The translations under genes were made by a program, and so were the position numbers. Shown here piece after piece: positions 18,250 through 26,397 of a stretch of 64,000 bases of DNA; position 1 is the first letter of the stretch; each line of letters starts with the position of its first letter. Under the pieces are notes generated by a model that saw only the letters and a program-made list of their open reading frames with translations, did not search any database and was not told the DNA's origin. The stretch is taken from contig CACMDY010000006.1 of NCBI GenBank assembly GCA_902612605.1, forward strand, positions 1 to 64,000, read 5' to 3'. Source of the stretch: an uncultured Pelagibacteraceae bacterium (GTDB lineage Bacteria > Pseudomonadota > Alphaproteobacteria > Pelagibacterales > Pelagibacteraceae).

Positions 18250-18843
18250 ATGACATTTGCATTGCCAAAACTAGATTATACTAATGAGGCTTTGTCTCCA
18301 ATAATGTCACAAGAAACATTAGAATTACATCATGGAAAACATCACCAAACCTACATAACAAATCTTAATAATTTTATAAAAGATACAGACATGGCTGAAA
18401 TGTCATTGGAAGATATAATTATAAAAAGTTCAAAAGATAACTCAAAAGCAGGAATATTTAATAATGCAAGCCAGCATTGGAACCATAATCTTTTTTGGAA
18501 GTGCATGAAGCCAAAAGGTGGTGGGAATATTCCGTCAAAACTTGAGAAAAAAATTATTGAAGATTTTGGAAGTATTGAAAAATTCAAAGATGAATTCAAA
18601 CAAGCAGGTATAACTCAATTTGGATCAGGTTGGTGTTGGTTATCATTAAATAATGATAAATTGGTTGTTACAAAAACAGCTAATGCAGCAAATCCATTAG
18701 TTGACAACATGAAGCCAATACTTGGGTGTGATGTTTGGGAACATTCTTATTATATAGATTACCGAAATAGAAGACCTGAATATTTAGACAAATTTGTTGA
18801 AAATCTTATTGATTGGGAATTTGTTGATTCTCTTTTAGGTTAA
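18250..18843 (+). CDS. sodB: Superoxide dismutase, iron type
   Basis: The enzyme converts superoxide to oxygen and hydrogen peroxide. It is 197 residues with no leader, so it is cytoplasmic. Metal ligands are His27 (LELHHGKHH), the His of WNHNLFW near residue 79, and Asp and His in CDVWEHSYYIDY. The motif NNASQHWNH places the active-site Gln in the N-terminal half, the mark of iron rather than manganese enzymes. The ATG follows an A+T-rich 64-base gap that probably contains its promoter. Confidence 0.95.
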   Translation: MTFALPKLDYTNEALSPIMSQETLELHHGKHHQTYITNLNNFIKDTDMAEMSLEDIIIKSSKDNSKAGIFNNASQHWNHNLFWKCMKPKGGGNIPSKLEKKIIEDFGSIEKFKDEFKQAGITQFGSGWCWLSLNNDKLVVTKTANAANPLVDNMKPILGCDVWEHSYYIDYRNRRPEYLDKFVENLIDWEFVDSLLG

Positions 18844-18859
18844 TTTAAAATAAAAAAAA

Positions 18860-19087
18860 ATGAACAAGTACAATGCCAGTAAACTCTGGAAAATTATTCA
18901 GGAGGCAGGCGACTATTTAAATGGTCAATTGCCTGATCACCCAAATCATCCAAAAGGAAGAAATCCATACGCGCATGTAGCAATATGTGTAAAAAATAAA
19001 TTTAATGCTAGTTACAAAGATATCGAAGATGATAAATTTAATGAAGTATTAAATTTTATCGAAGATATTAAAAACAACCCAAACTAA
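18860..19087 (+). CDS. Conserved-looking 75-residue protein of unknown function
   Basis: I do not recognise a characterised family. The protein is hydrophilic, with an N-terminal helix (KLWKIIQEAGDYLNG) and a striking central segment, LPDHPNHPKGRNPYAHVA, containing three histidines in a proline-rich turn, then a C-terminal acidic helix (DKFNEVLNFIEDIKN). The His/Asp cluster could bind metal, which is inference. It starts 16 bases after sodB with an A-rich leader and is probably co-transcribed with it. Confidence 0.65.
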   Translation: MNKYNASKLWKIIQEAGDYLNGQLPDHPNHPKGRNPYAHVAICVKNKFNASYKDIEDDKFNEVLNFIEDIKNNPN

Positions 19088-19095
19088 TTAATAAA

Positions 19096-19155
19096 GTTAA
19101 TCTAAAAATTGTTTGTATGCTAAATAAGCTAGAACTAATACAGCTACAACTTCCA
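19096..19155 (-). CDS. Tandem membrane microprotein 2 (19 codons)
   Basis: A short frame starting with GTG encodes VEVVAVLVLAYLAYKQFLD (first residue translated as Met). It has an AGGAG ribosome-binding site four bases upstream (complement of 19160-19164). One hydrophobic helix is followed by a charged tail, as in single-pass microproteins. Its first eight codons match the neighbouring upstream frame at protein and DNA level, so the two arose by duplication. It is far below the size at which chance frames can be excluded; the paired structure is the argument. Confidence 0.5.
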
Positions 19156-19165
19156 CATTTCTCCT

Positions 19166-19225
19166 TTTAATTAAAGCTGCCAGTCGCAAATAATATTATT
19201 ATTACTAATACTGCCACAGCTTCCA
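19166..19225 (-). CDS. Tandem membrane microprotein 1 (19 codons)
   Basis: An ATG frame encodes MEAVAVLVIIILFATGSFN, a single hydrophobic helix with one acidic residue at position 2. The leader AAAAGAAGTTA before the ATG gives a weak ribosome-binding site. It is exactly as long as the second copy 10 bases downstream, and both begin (M/V)-E-(A/V)-V-A-V-L-V. It lies 42 bases after the threonine aldolase stop on the same strand and may be its operon tail. Confidence 0.5.
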
Positions 19226-19267
19226 TTAACTTCTTTTATAATTTGAAAGGGTTAATTTCAAGTATAT

Positions 19268-20317
19268 TTAATTGAAAATAGTATTCAAAAACTCATCCAC
19301 TTCACTGTCTTTAGTATTCCAAGCAGTGACTAATCTAACTGTTTTGCCAGTCAATTCATCTTTGCTCATCATATACTCTTCTGAATTAAGATGTTCGACC
19401 ATCTTTTTTGGGAGTTTCACAAAAACTTCGTTTGCTTCTGTCGGATATTCTAGTTTCACTTGATTGCTAGAAACTAAACCATCGCTTAATTTTTTTGCCA
19501 TTAGATTTGCATGTCTTGCGTTTTTTAACCAAACATTATTTGAGATATATCCATCTAATTGTGCAGAAACAAAACGCATTTTAGACAATAGATGACCAGA
19601 TCTTTTTAACAAGAATGGTAAGTTCCCAACTAATTCCTTATTAAATATTATAATTGCTTCGGCTGCTATACATCCGTTCTTCGTTGCTCCAAAAGATAAT
19701 ATGTCAATTCCTGATTTCCATGTCATTTCTGCGGGAGTAACATCTAGTGAAACAAGCGCATTAGCGAACCTAGCACCATCCATATGTACTTTTAATTTTT
19801 TTTTATGTGCGATTTCAGAAATATTTCTAATTTGATCTAAAGTATAAACTTCACCAGTTTCTGTTGCTTGAGTTATACTAACAATAGATGGTTGAGTGTG
19901 ATGCACAATTCCAAACCCTCCAATATTATCATTTAGCTCATCAACTGTTATTTTGCCATCTTTACCGTGCAATGGAACAAGTTTTGCTCCACCTGTATAA
20001 AATTCAGGGGCTCCACACTCATCAACATTAATATGAGAAAATTTGTGGCAATAAATATTTCCAAATGATGGAGATATAGCAGAAAGTGCTAAAGCATTTG
20101 ATGCGGTTCCTGATGCAGTTGGATAAACAATCACATCCTTTTCAAAAATTTTAGAAAATTTTTCTTGTAACACACCTGAAATTTCATCGTTACCATACGG
20201 TGGGGCAATACCATCATTTGCTTTGATAATTGCATCCAAAACTTCTGGACAAGCTCCTGTCACGTTATCTGAAGCAAATTTTACTCTTTTTCGTTTTGTA
20301 TTAATTTTTGCGTTCAT
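19268..20317 (-). CDS. ltaE: Low-specificity L-threonine aldolase
   Basis: This PLP enzyme splits threonine into glycine and acetaldehyde. The 349 residues match the family. The PLP lysine is in SFGATKNGC at about residue 213, and the PLP-contacting segment KVHMDGARFANA precedes it. The N-terminal FASDNVTGACPEVLDAI is the usual opening. It sits one base after the amidinotransferase stop, so the two are co-expressed. Threonine-derived glycine could supply the amidinotransferase and glutathione synthesis, which matters in organisms short of glycine. Confidence 0.9.
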   Translation of the reverse strand: MNAKINTKRKRVKFASDNVTGACPEVLDAIIKANDGIAPPYGNDEISGVLQEKFSKIFEKDVIVYPTASGTASNALALSAISPSFGNIYCHKFSHINVDECGAPEFYTGGAKLVPLHGKDGKITVDELNDNIGGFGIVHHTQPSIVSITQATETGEVYTLDQIRNISEIAHKKKLKVHMDGARFANALVSLDVTPAEMTWKSGIDILSFGATKNGCIAAEAIIIFNKELVGNLPFLLKRSGHLLSKMRFVSAQLDGYISNNVWLKNARHANLMAKKLSDGLVSSNQVKLEYPTEANEVFVKLPKKMVEHLNSEEYMMSKDELTGKTVRLVTAWNTKDSEVDEFLNTIFN

Positions 20318-20318
20318 T

Positions 20319-21434
20319 TTATTGTTTTGGAAAATAATCTTTTAAAGTACCTTCTCTATAAACATCAGCTGTACAACAATGAAGGCCTCCACCAAAAGCA
20401 TATGCATCTCTCAACTCTACAGGGATAACCTCCATACCTAATTTATCTAACTGTTCAGCTTGATATTTTTCACTTTTTTCAACACATACAGTTTTAGGGT
20501 CAAGAACTAAAACATTCATTGATAGCCATACTGAAGAGTAACAAAGTGGTGGTGGGGTATTATGAGCAGGTTGTGCAGCATCAATGATTTCCCATCCATT
20601 ATCTTCAAATAATTTTCTTTGTTCTTTTGGAATTCTTCGTTGTGGATTATTAATAATTAACCCTTCTTTAATTGGGGTAAAGGTTGCATCAATATGAATT
20701 GGATAAGGATCGCCTGGGAAATTTACAGCATGAACTCTATGATCCTTAAAATGTCTTTTTATCCAATCAATTCCTTTTAAGTTAGTTGTAAATCCGTGTT
20801 GTACAACCAAATCCTTTCCAAATCTTAGAATATCTGCGGCATCAAATAATGGTTCTTCCTCAGTTGTGACAAAGTATTTATTTTCTGTCCATTCAAGTCT
20901 TTTAGTTACACCAATTTTATCTGACAAATAGTCTTTTCTATAATCTGCGTCTGTTAATCTAGGCTTTGGTGCTGACTCATGTCTCATATTTGGATCTTTA
21001 TTATAATAGTCTTTTAATAAAGGTCTGTAACATAGGTACTCAAACCATCTGCACCTGTAGCTCATTGTGGCTTCTAATATTTCATTTCCCACAGTTAATA
21101 AAACATCTCTAGGTGGCATGCATCCAAACATAGTTTCAGCTTTCCAGTCAGGAGTTGATGTTGGTTGATTAAAATCTAAAGGTGTTGGTCTATCAACTTT
21201 TATACCTCTTTTTTCAAGCAAATTTGAGAAGTTATCTAATAGTTCATTAGCTTTATCGACAGTGTCCCTAGTTCTTGGACCATAAGTTCCTCGCATATCA
21301 GAGTCCTCTGGAACTTTAGCATCTAAAGCAGGTTCAGGTGCTGGAATACAAGTACCATCTGCTCTTCCAACAATTACATGTTTTAATGGATCCCATTCAT
21401 TCCAACTATTAACAATCTTATTATTTTGAACCAT
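20319..21434 (-). CDS. Glycine amidinotransferase family enzyme (AGAT-like)
   Basis: Relatives move the amidino group of arginine to glycine, yielding guanidinoacetate and ornithine. The 371-residue protein has the AGAT fold signatures: NSWNEWDPLKHVIVGRADG at the start, catalytic Asp in LFDAADILRFGKDL, catalytic His in IHIDATFTPI, and the nucleophile Cys353 in GGGLHCCTADV. The acceptor amine may be glycine or another amine (as in the related inosamine or lysine amidinotransferases), so the exact product is not settled. It lies between ltaE and an EamA transporter on one strand, six bases from the latter. Confidence 0.85.
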   Translation of the reverse strand: MVQNNKIVNSWNEWDPLKHVIVGRADGTCIPAPEPALDAKVPEDSDMRGTYGPRTRDTVDKANELLDNFSNLLEKRGIKVDRPTPLDFNQPTSTPDWKAETMFGCMPPRDVLLTVGNEILEATMSYRCRWFEYLCYRPLLKDYYNKDPNMRHESAPKPRLTDADYRKDYLSDKIGVTKRLEWTENKYFVTTEEEPLFDAADILRFGKDLVVQHGFTTNLKGIDWIKRHFKDHRVHAVNFPGDPYPIHIDATFTPIKEGLIINNPQRRIPKEQRKLFEDNGWEIIDAAQPAHNTPPPLCYSSVWLSMNVLVLDPKTVCVEKSEKYQAEQLDKLGMEVIPVELRDAYAFGGGLHCCTADVYREGTLKDYFPKQ

Positions 21435-21440
21435 GTAAAA

Positions 21441-22346
21441 TTAATTTAATCCAATAAATCTTCTATTAGATTGCATTATCATACTATAATAAAAAATAGC
21501 TAAAAAAATAAAGAAGCCACCAATAATTGTATTAGTTGAAGGAATTTCATTTATTCCAAGCCAAGGAAGCCAAACCCAAAATATTCCTCCTATTACTTCA
21601 GTCAATGATAGTAAAGTCAAATCAGCTGCTGGAATATGTTTTGATCCAATTGAGTAAAGAATTAAACCCATACAAACAAGTGTTCCGTGAGTAGCAAATA
21701 ATGCTTCATTTTTATTTGAAGATAAGAAATTTGCATCATTATTTAAAATCATAACAGTTGAAAATAAAAAACAAAATAAGCCTGCTATAGCAACTGTTGT
21801 AAACTTGGGGGTTTGTTTTCTCCATCTCAGACTTACTGAAAAAATTGAAAAACCTAGTGCAGATACTAATCCAAATATTAGACCCATTAAAGAATTTTCT
21901 TCAGTATTACCGTAGGCCATTACTATTATACCAAATGCAGCAACTAAAATTGATATCCAAACTGTGATTGAAATTTTTTCTTTCAAAAATAGGAAACCAA
22001 GTAGCGCGGTTATAAAAGGCATTGCAGCTAAACATAATAAAGTTACTGCTGCTGTCGTGTTAGTAATTGACCAAATAAAAGTTATCATTGCTGTTCCTAA
22101 ACCAACACCACCTATAATTCCAGATATCCCAATTTTTAAATAATTTTTATAAAATGAAATTCCTTCTTCCAAGAATAAGTAAACATTGAGCAATAAAAAA
22201 ATAACAATACCTCTTGCAAACAAGTATTGCCAAGGGACAGTTTCAGGTTGATCTATATGTCTTACAACATATGGTCCAAATGACCAAAGTATGCCTGCAA
22301 ATAAAACAATTGGAATAGCTACTTTAGGATTTTTTAAATCAGGCAT
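21441..22346 (-). CDS. EamA/DMT-family transporter
   Basis: A 301-residue membrane protein with ten predicted helices in two EamA repeats. The second repeat ends LTLLSLTEVIGGIFWVWLPW with the conserved Glu. It is the first gene of a minus-strand group with the amidinotransferase and threonine aldolase, which suggests transport of glycine, arginine or a guanidino compound; this is context only. It diverges from the NifU-like gene across 47 bases. Confidence 0.83.
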   Translation of the reverse strand: MPDLKNPKVAIPIVLFAGILWSFGPYVVRHIDQPETVPWQYLFARGIVIFLLLNVYLFLEEGISFYKNYLKIGISGIIGGVGLGTAMITFIWSITNTTAAVTLLCLAAMPFITALLGFLFLKEKISITVWISILVAAFGIIVMAYGNTEENSLMGLIFGLVSALGFSIFSVSLRWRKQTPKFTTVAIAGLFCFLFSTVMILNNDANFLSSNKNEALFATHGTLVCMGLILYSIGSKHIPAADLTLLSLTEVIGGIFWVWLPWLGINEIPSTNTIIGGFFIFLAIFYYSMIMQSNRRFIGLN

Positions 22347-22393
22347 AAATTAATTTATTTTTTATAAATTTTTAGTGATATTATTAAATAAAT

Positions 22394-22795
22394 ATGGATT
22401 TAGATATAATAAAAATTGCATCCGACACGACTAATAATAAAATATTGAAAGATTACACTCATAGATCGAAATATAAAAATAAAACTTGTGGTGATATAAT
22501 TGAAATGAGAGTTAATATTAAGAAAAACATAATACAAGATATTGGGTATCAGACAAAGTCCTGTGTTTACTGTCAAGCTTCTGCAAGCTTAATATCTCAT
22601 AAACTTATCAAAAAAAGTAAAAATAAAGTGAATTACTTATTAAAAAATCTTATCGATTATTTTGAAAATGAAATTAAACCTTTGCCAAAAAATCTAAATA
22701 AATTTAATAAATTGTTTAATAAAAAAAATATATCTAGAAAAAACTGTGTATTAATGCCATTAATTGCACTTAAGAAACTCAGCATTGATGAATAA
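22394..22795 (+). CDS. NifU/SufU-like iron-sulfur scaffold protein
   Basis: A 133-residue protein of the IscU/NifU-N family, which assembles Fe-S clusters before transfer to target proteins. The three ligand cysteines are visible: Cys32 with Asp34 in KTCGDIIEM, Cys57 in KSCVYCQASASLIS, and Cys118 in RKNCVLMPL near the end. An extra Cys60 sits in the second motif. It most resembles the SufU/NifU-like branch. It overlaps the HPP gene by eight bases. No suf or isc genes are nearby. Confidence 0.8.
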   Translation: MDLDIIKIASDTTNNKILKDYTHRSKYKNKTCGDIIEMRVNIKKNIIQDIGYQTKSCVYCQASASLISHKLIKKSKNKVNYLLKNLIDYFENEIKPLPKNLNKFNKLFNKKNISRKNCVLMPLIALKKLSIDE

Positions 22796-23252
22796 TTTAG
22801 ACATTAAAAAACCTGTTATCGCTGCAATATTTTCTACTATGACAATTGGGGTTTTGTCATTGCTTACTTATAAAACACCTTATGGATTATTTTTGATTGC
22901 TTCCTTTGGTTCTACAATGGTTTTACTTTATGGTTATCCAGAAAGTCCTTTTGCAAAACCTAAAAATATATTTTTTGGTCATTTTTTAACCTCGCTTGTT
23001 GGTGTGATATTCGTGAATTTCGTTCCGCTCCCGATATATATTATTATACCTGTCGCTGTTGGAATAGGTGTGGGATTAATGATCATTCTTAATGTAACCC
23101 ATCCTCCTGCAGGAGGAAATCCTATAATTGTGATCATGGGATCAGTTTCTTTTGAATATTTGATATCCCCAGTTATAAGTGGATCAATTATTGTGATAGT
23201 TTTCGGCATAATCTTGAACAAATTTATTGCTAAAAGGAATTACCCAAAATAA
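22788..23252 (+). CDS. HPP-family membrane protein
   Basis: A protein of about 154 residues with four hydrophobic helices and the family motif HPPAGGNPI at roughly residue 105. Another early signature is FGSTMVLLYGYPESPFAKPKN. HPP proteins are integral membrane proteins; a cyanobacterial relative transports nitrite, but the substrate here is unknown. I use the ATG at 22788, which overlaps the upstream stop by eight bases; a TTG start 24 bases earlier is possible but less natural. Confidence 0.82.
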   Translation: MNNLDIKKPVIAAIFSTMTIGVLSLLTYKTPYGLFLIASFGSTMVLLYGYPESPFAKPKNIFFGHFLTSLVGVIFVNFVPLPIYIIIPVAVGIGVGLMIILNVTHPPAGGNPIIVIMGSVSFEYLISPVISGSIIVIVFGIILNKFIAKRNYPK

Positions 23253-23346
23253 ACACAATTTGTTTGCTAGTCCTATTTAACTTGTGCTAGTCTTTTCAAA
23301 TAATAATTAATAATTCAGCTTTAAGAAGCTAGTAATAGGAGTAAAA

Positions 23347-24546
23347 ATGAAAGTACTTTGTGTATTGTATGATGATCCAAAAGGAGGAATGCCTAAATCC
23401 TATCCTCTGTCGGATTTACCAAAATTAGAGAAATATCCAGATGGAATGACATTGCCATCACCTAAAGGAAGAGATTTTACACCAGGCCAATTACTTGGTT
23501 GTGTTTCAGGTGAACTTGGTTTGAGAAAATTTTTAGAGAGCAATGGACACGAGTTAGTTGTTACTAACAGTAAAGATGGAGATGGATGCGAAGCGGATAA
23601 ACATATTGTTGATGCTGACATAGTTATCTCTCAACCATTTTTCCCTTATTATTTAACTAAAGAAAGAATCGCTAAAGCTAAAAACCTTAAGATGGCAATT
23701 ACAGCAGGAATAGGTTCTGATCACGTTGATTTACAAGCAGCAATGGATAATAAAATTGATGTTGTTGAAGTAACTTTTTGTAATTCTAGATCAGTTGCTG
23801 AACACATAGTAATGATGATTGTCTCAATGGTTAGAGATTATCACAATCAACATAGAATAGTTAATGAAGGTGGATGGAATATTGCAGATGCTGTTCAGAG
23901 AAGTTATGACGTTGAAGGAATGCATATAGGAACTGTTGCTGCTGGAAGAATCGGTTTAGATGCACTTAGAAAAATGAAACCGTTTGATGTTCATTTACAC
24001 TATTTTGATAGACATAAGTTACCTGATAGCGTTGAAAAAGAACTAAACTTAACTTTTCATGAATCCGTGGAGTCTATGGTAAAAGTTTGCGACGTTGTTA
24101 CAATCAATTGTCCACTTCATCCGGAAACTGAAAATTTGTTTGATGATGAAATGATAAGTAAAATGAAAAAAGGGGCGTACATAGTTAATACTGCAAGAGG
24201 TAAAATTTGTAATCGAGATGCAATAGCTAAAGCCCTTAAAAGTGGACAGCTAAGTGGATACGCAGGTGATGTATGGTTTCCACAGCCTGCTCCAAATGAC
24301 CATGTATGGAGAACAATGCCAAATCATGGAATGACACCACACACTTCTGGTACATCTTTATCTGCTCAAGCAAGATATGCAGATGGAGTTAGAGAAATAT
24401 TGGAATGTTTCTTTGAAGGAAAAGAAATTAGAAATCAATATTTGATTGTAAAAGATGGCCAATTAGCAGGAATGGGTGCACATTCTTACAGTAAAGGGTC
24501 TGCAACTAGTGGATCAGAAGAAGCTGCTAAATATCAAAAAAAGTAA
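23347..24546 (+). CDS. fdh: NAD-dependent formate dehydrogenase
   Basis: This soluble, metal-free enzyme oxidises formate to CO2 with NAD. The 399 residues are very close in pattern to the Pseudomonas/methylotroph enzyme, from MKVLCVLYDDPKGG to the C-terminal AHSYSKGSATSGSEEAAK. Catalytic and substrate residues are in VTFCNSRSVAEH (Asn), NTARGKICNRDA (Arg) and MTPHTSGTS (His). The NAD loop is GTVAAGRIGLDALR, and Asp in YFDRHKLP favours NAD over NADP. A good ribosome site (AGGAG) precedes the ATG and a strong hairpin follows the stop, so it is a single-gene unit. Confidence 0.95.
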   Translation: MKVLCVLYDDPKGGMPKSYPLSDLPKLEKYPDGMTLPSPKGRDFTPGQLLGCVSGELGLRKFLESNGHELVVTNSKDGDGCEADKHIVDADIVISQPFFPYYLTKERIAKAKNLKMAITAGIGSDHVDLQAAMDNKIDVVEVTFCNSRSVAEHIVMMIVSMVRDYHNQHRIVNEGGWNIADAVQRSYDVEGMHIGTVAAGRIGLDALRKMKPFDVHLHYFDRHKLPDSVEKELNLTFHESVESMVKVCDVVTINCPLHPETENLFDDEMISKMKKGAYIVNTARGKICNRDAIAKALKSGQLSGYAGDVWFPQPAPNDHVWRTMPNHGMTPHTSGTSLSAQARYADGVREILECFFEGKEIRNQYLIVKDGQLAGMGAHSYSKGSATSGSEEAAKYQKK

Positions 24547-24556
24547 AATAGATTTA

Positions 24557-24592
24557 TTAAAGGTATGCTACTTAAAAAGTAGCTACCTTTAA
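24557..24592 (+). terminator. Terminator-like hairpin after fdh
   Basis: A nearly perfect inverted repeat, TTAAAGGTA-t-GCTACTT against AAGTAGCTACCTTTAA with a three-base loop and one bulged T, begins ten bases after the fdh stop. The stem has 16 pairs. A classical T run does not follow, so it could also act as an mRNA 3'-end stabiliser. Confidence 0.65.
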
Positions 24593-24631
24593 TACCATAG
24601 ATTTAAACCCTCATTATTATATATTTTGGAT

Positions 24632-25204
24632 ATGAGGTTATTTTACTACTTTTTATTGTTATTTCTTATCTCGACATCATTCTCTCATTCTAAAGATAAG
24701 GCATATTTTGCAGGAGGTTGCTTCTGGTGTATGGAGGAGTCCTTTGAAATGTTGGAAGGTGTAGAAGAAGTTATATCAGGTTACTCAGGAGGGATAACTG
24801 CAAATCCAACATATAGGGAAGTCACTTATGGAGATACTGGTCATTTTGAGGTTGTTGAAATAATTTATGACAAAGAGAAAATATCCTATAAAGAACTCTT
24901 AAAAAACTTCTGGCTTAATATTGATCCATTTGATGCTTATGGCCAGTTTTGCGATAAAGGATACAGCTACAGATCTGTAGCATTTTATGAAAACAATTAT
25001 CAGAAAGATTTAATTGATAAAGATATAAAAAGATTAGAAAAGAAATTTAAAAAGAAGGTAGTCACATATGTTAAAGAATTTGAGATTTTTTACAAAGCAG
25101 AGGATAAACATCAGGATTACTATCAAGTATATTTAGAAAATTATTTAAAATATAAGAAAGCATGCAAAAGAGAGAGAATACTTGATATTATTTGGGGATC
25201 ATAA
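24632..25204 (+). CDS. msrA: Exported peptide-methionine (S)-S-oxide reductase
   Basis: It repairs the S form of methionine sulfoxide. The ATG at 24632 gives a short hydrophobic signal (MRLFYYFLLLFLISTSFSHS), after which the active site GGCFWCMEESFE begins; the nucleophile is Cys30. A TTG two codons earlier is possible. GYSGG and YSYRSVAFYEN are further MsrA signatures, and KHQDYYQVYLEN is the substrate-binding segment. With a signal peptide it should act outside the cytoplasm, like the MsrB at 17529. The curA-like gene follows after three bases. Confidence 0.92.
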   Translation: MRLFYYFLLLFLISTSFSHSKDKAYFAGGCFWCMEESFEMLEGVEEVISGYSGGITANPTYREVTYGDTGHFEVVEIIYDKEKISYKELLKNFWLNIDPFDAYGQFCDKGYSYRSVAFYENNYQKDLIDKDIKRLEKKFKKKVVTYVKEFEIFYKAEDKHQDYYQVYLENYLKYKKACKRERILDIIWGS

Positions 25205-25207
25205 TTA

Positions 25208-26215
25208 ATGCCTGTAACAAGCAAGTTTGTAACTTTAAAAAACTATATCCCCACAGGTTTACCAAAAGAAACTGACTTTGAAATAAAAACTAAAGAGATA
25301 TCTTTAGATACTAAGAACAATATATTGGTTTTAAATTTATGGATTTCAGTTGATCCTTATATGAGGGCAAGAATGACTGAAAGAAAAAACTATAAACCAC
25401 CTTTTAATATTGGAGAAGAGATGGAAGGTTATGCATTAGGTATAGTTAAAGAATCTAAAGACAAAAATTTTAAAGAAGGAGAAATTGTTTTTAGTAATTT
25501 CGGAATGAGAGATTACTTTGTTTGTAATTCCAATGATCTAAAAAAAATTGAGCCAATGAAAATTCCTATACAAACATATCTAGGTCCACTTGGAATGACA
25601 GGTCATACCGCTTATATTGGACTTTTTAAACATGGTGAATTAAAACCAGGTCAAACAATCCTTGTTTCTTCAGCTGGAGGTAGTGTTGGATCTACTGTTT
25701 GTCAAATTGCAAAAAATATGGGTTGTAAAGTAATTGCAAGTACAGGATCAGATGAAAAAGTTAAATGGTTAAAAAATGATTTAAAAATTGATCATGCGTT
25801 TAATTATAAAAAAATTGAAAATCTTGTTTTACATCTTAAAGAAGTTTGTCCTGAAGGATTTGATTTATATTTTGATAATGTAGGTGGCGATTTCTTAGAG
25901 TCAGCTATTTTTCAAATGAAGAACTTTGGAAGAATTGTAATTTGTGGAAGGATATCCCAAATGAATGCAACTAATCCTGGCTCTGGTTTAAAAAATATGG
26001 CCCATGTTCTTGTAAAAAGACTAACTATTAAAGGTTTTATAATTTTTGATCATGAAAATGATCGAGAACAGTTTGAAACTGATATGACTAAATGGCTATT
26101 AGAAGATAAAATTAAATTTAAAGAAACTGTTTACGAGGGTATAGAAAATACGCCAAAATCATTCATTGATTTATTAGAAGGTAAAAATATAGGAAAAATG
26201 CTTGTAAAAATTTAA
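25208..26215 (+). CDS. NADP-dependent medium-chain reductase, CurA/leukotriene B4 dehydrogenase-like
   Basis: A 335-residue zinc-free medium-chain dehydrogenase/reductase. Relatives reduce activated C=C bonds, such as curcumin, enones or leukotrienes, with NADPH. Visible signatures are WISVDPYMRARM near residue 45, LGPLGMTGHTAYIGL, and the cofactor loop SSAGGSVGSTVCQIAKNMG. YFDNVGGDFLESA and GRISQMN are typical of this subfamily. It follows msrA by three bases and may act on lipid-derived aldehydes or enones, which fits an oxidative-damage context but is inference. Confidence 0.85.
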   Translation: MPVTSKFVTLKNYIPTGLPKETDFEIKTKEISLDTKNNILVLNLWISVDPYMRARMTERKNYKPPFNIGEEMEGYALGIVKESKDKNFKEGEIVFSNFGMRDYFVCNSNDLKKIEPMKIPIQTYLGPLGMTGHTAYIGLFKHGELKPGQTILVSSAGGSVGSTVCQIAKNMGCKVIASTGSDEKVKWLKNDLKIDHAFNYKKIENLVLHLKEVCPEGFDLYFDNVGGDFLESAIFQMKNFGRIVICGRISQMNATNPGSGLKNMAHVLVKRLTIKGFIIFDHENDREQFETDMTKWLLEDKIKFKETVYEGIENTPKSFIDLLEGKNIGKMLVKI

Positions 26216-26226
26216 TTAGAATTTTT

Positions 26227-26397
26227 ATGAAATTTTTAAAGAAGTTTTATAGACCCTTTTTATTAACCTATATTTTTTTGAGTATAGCTATCAGTTTTTA
26301 TCCATCCTTTGATTTTTACTCACTAAAAGGTCAAATTCTTATAATTGCTGTTTCTTTTTTTAATGGGATGATGGGAGTTTACGTAAAAAAATTATAA
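26227..26397 (+). CDS. 56-residue two-helix membrane protein
   Basis: An ATG frame 11 bases after the reductase encodes a basic N-terminus (MKFLKKFYRPF), two hydrophobic helices (about residues 11-26 and 36-51) and a basic tail (VYVKKL). The positive ends suggest both termini face the cytoplasm. The stop overlaps the end of the convergent FAD oxidoreductase gene by six bases. I do not recognise a family; gene packing and charge pattern support it as real. Confidence 0.55.
   Translation: MKFLKKFYRPFLLTYIFLSIAISFYPSFDFYSLKGQILIIAVSFFNGMMGVYVKKL

Noticed and set aside
22764-22787. TTG start for the HPP protein
   Set aside because: An ATG at 22788 gives an N-terminus right before the first helix and less overlap with the NifU-like gene.
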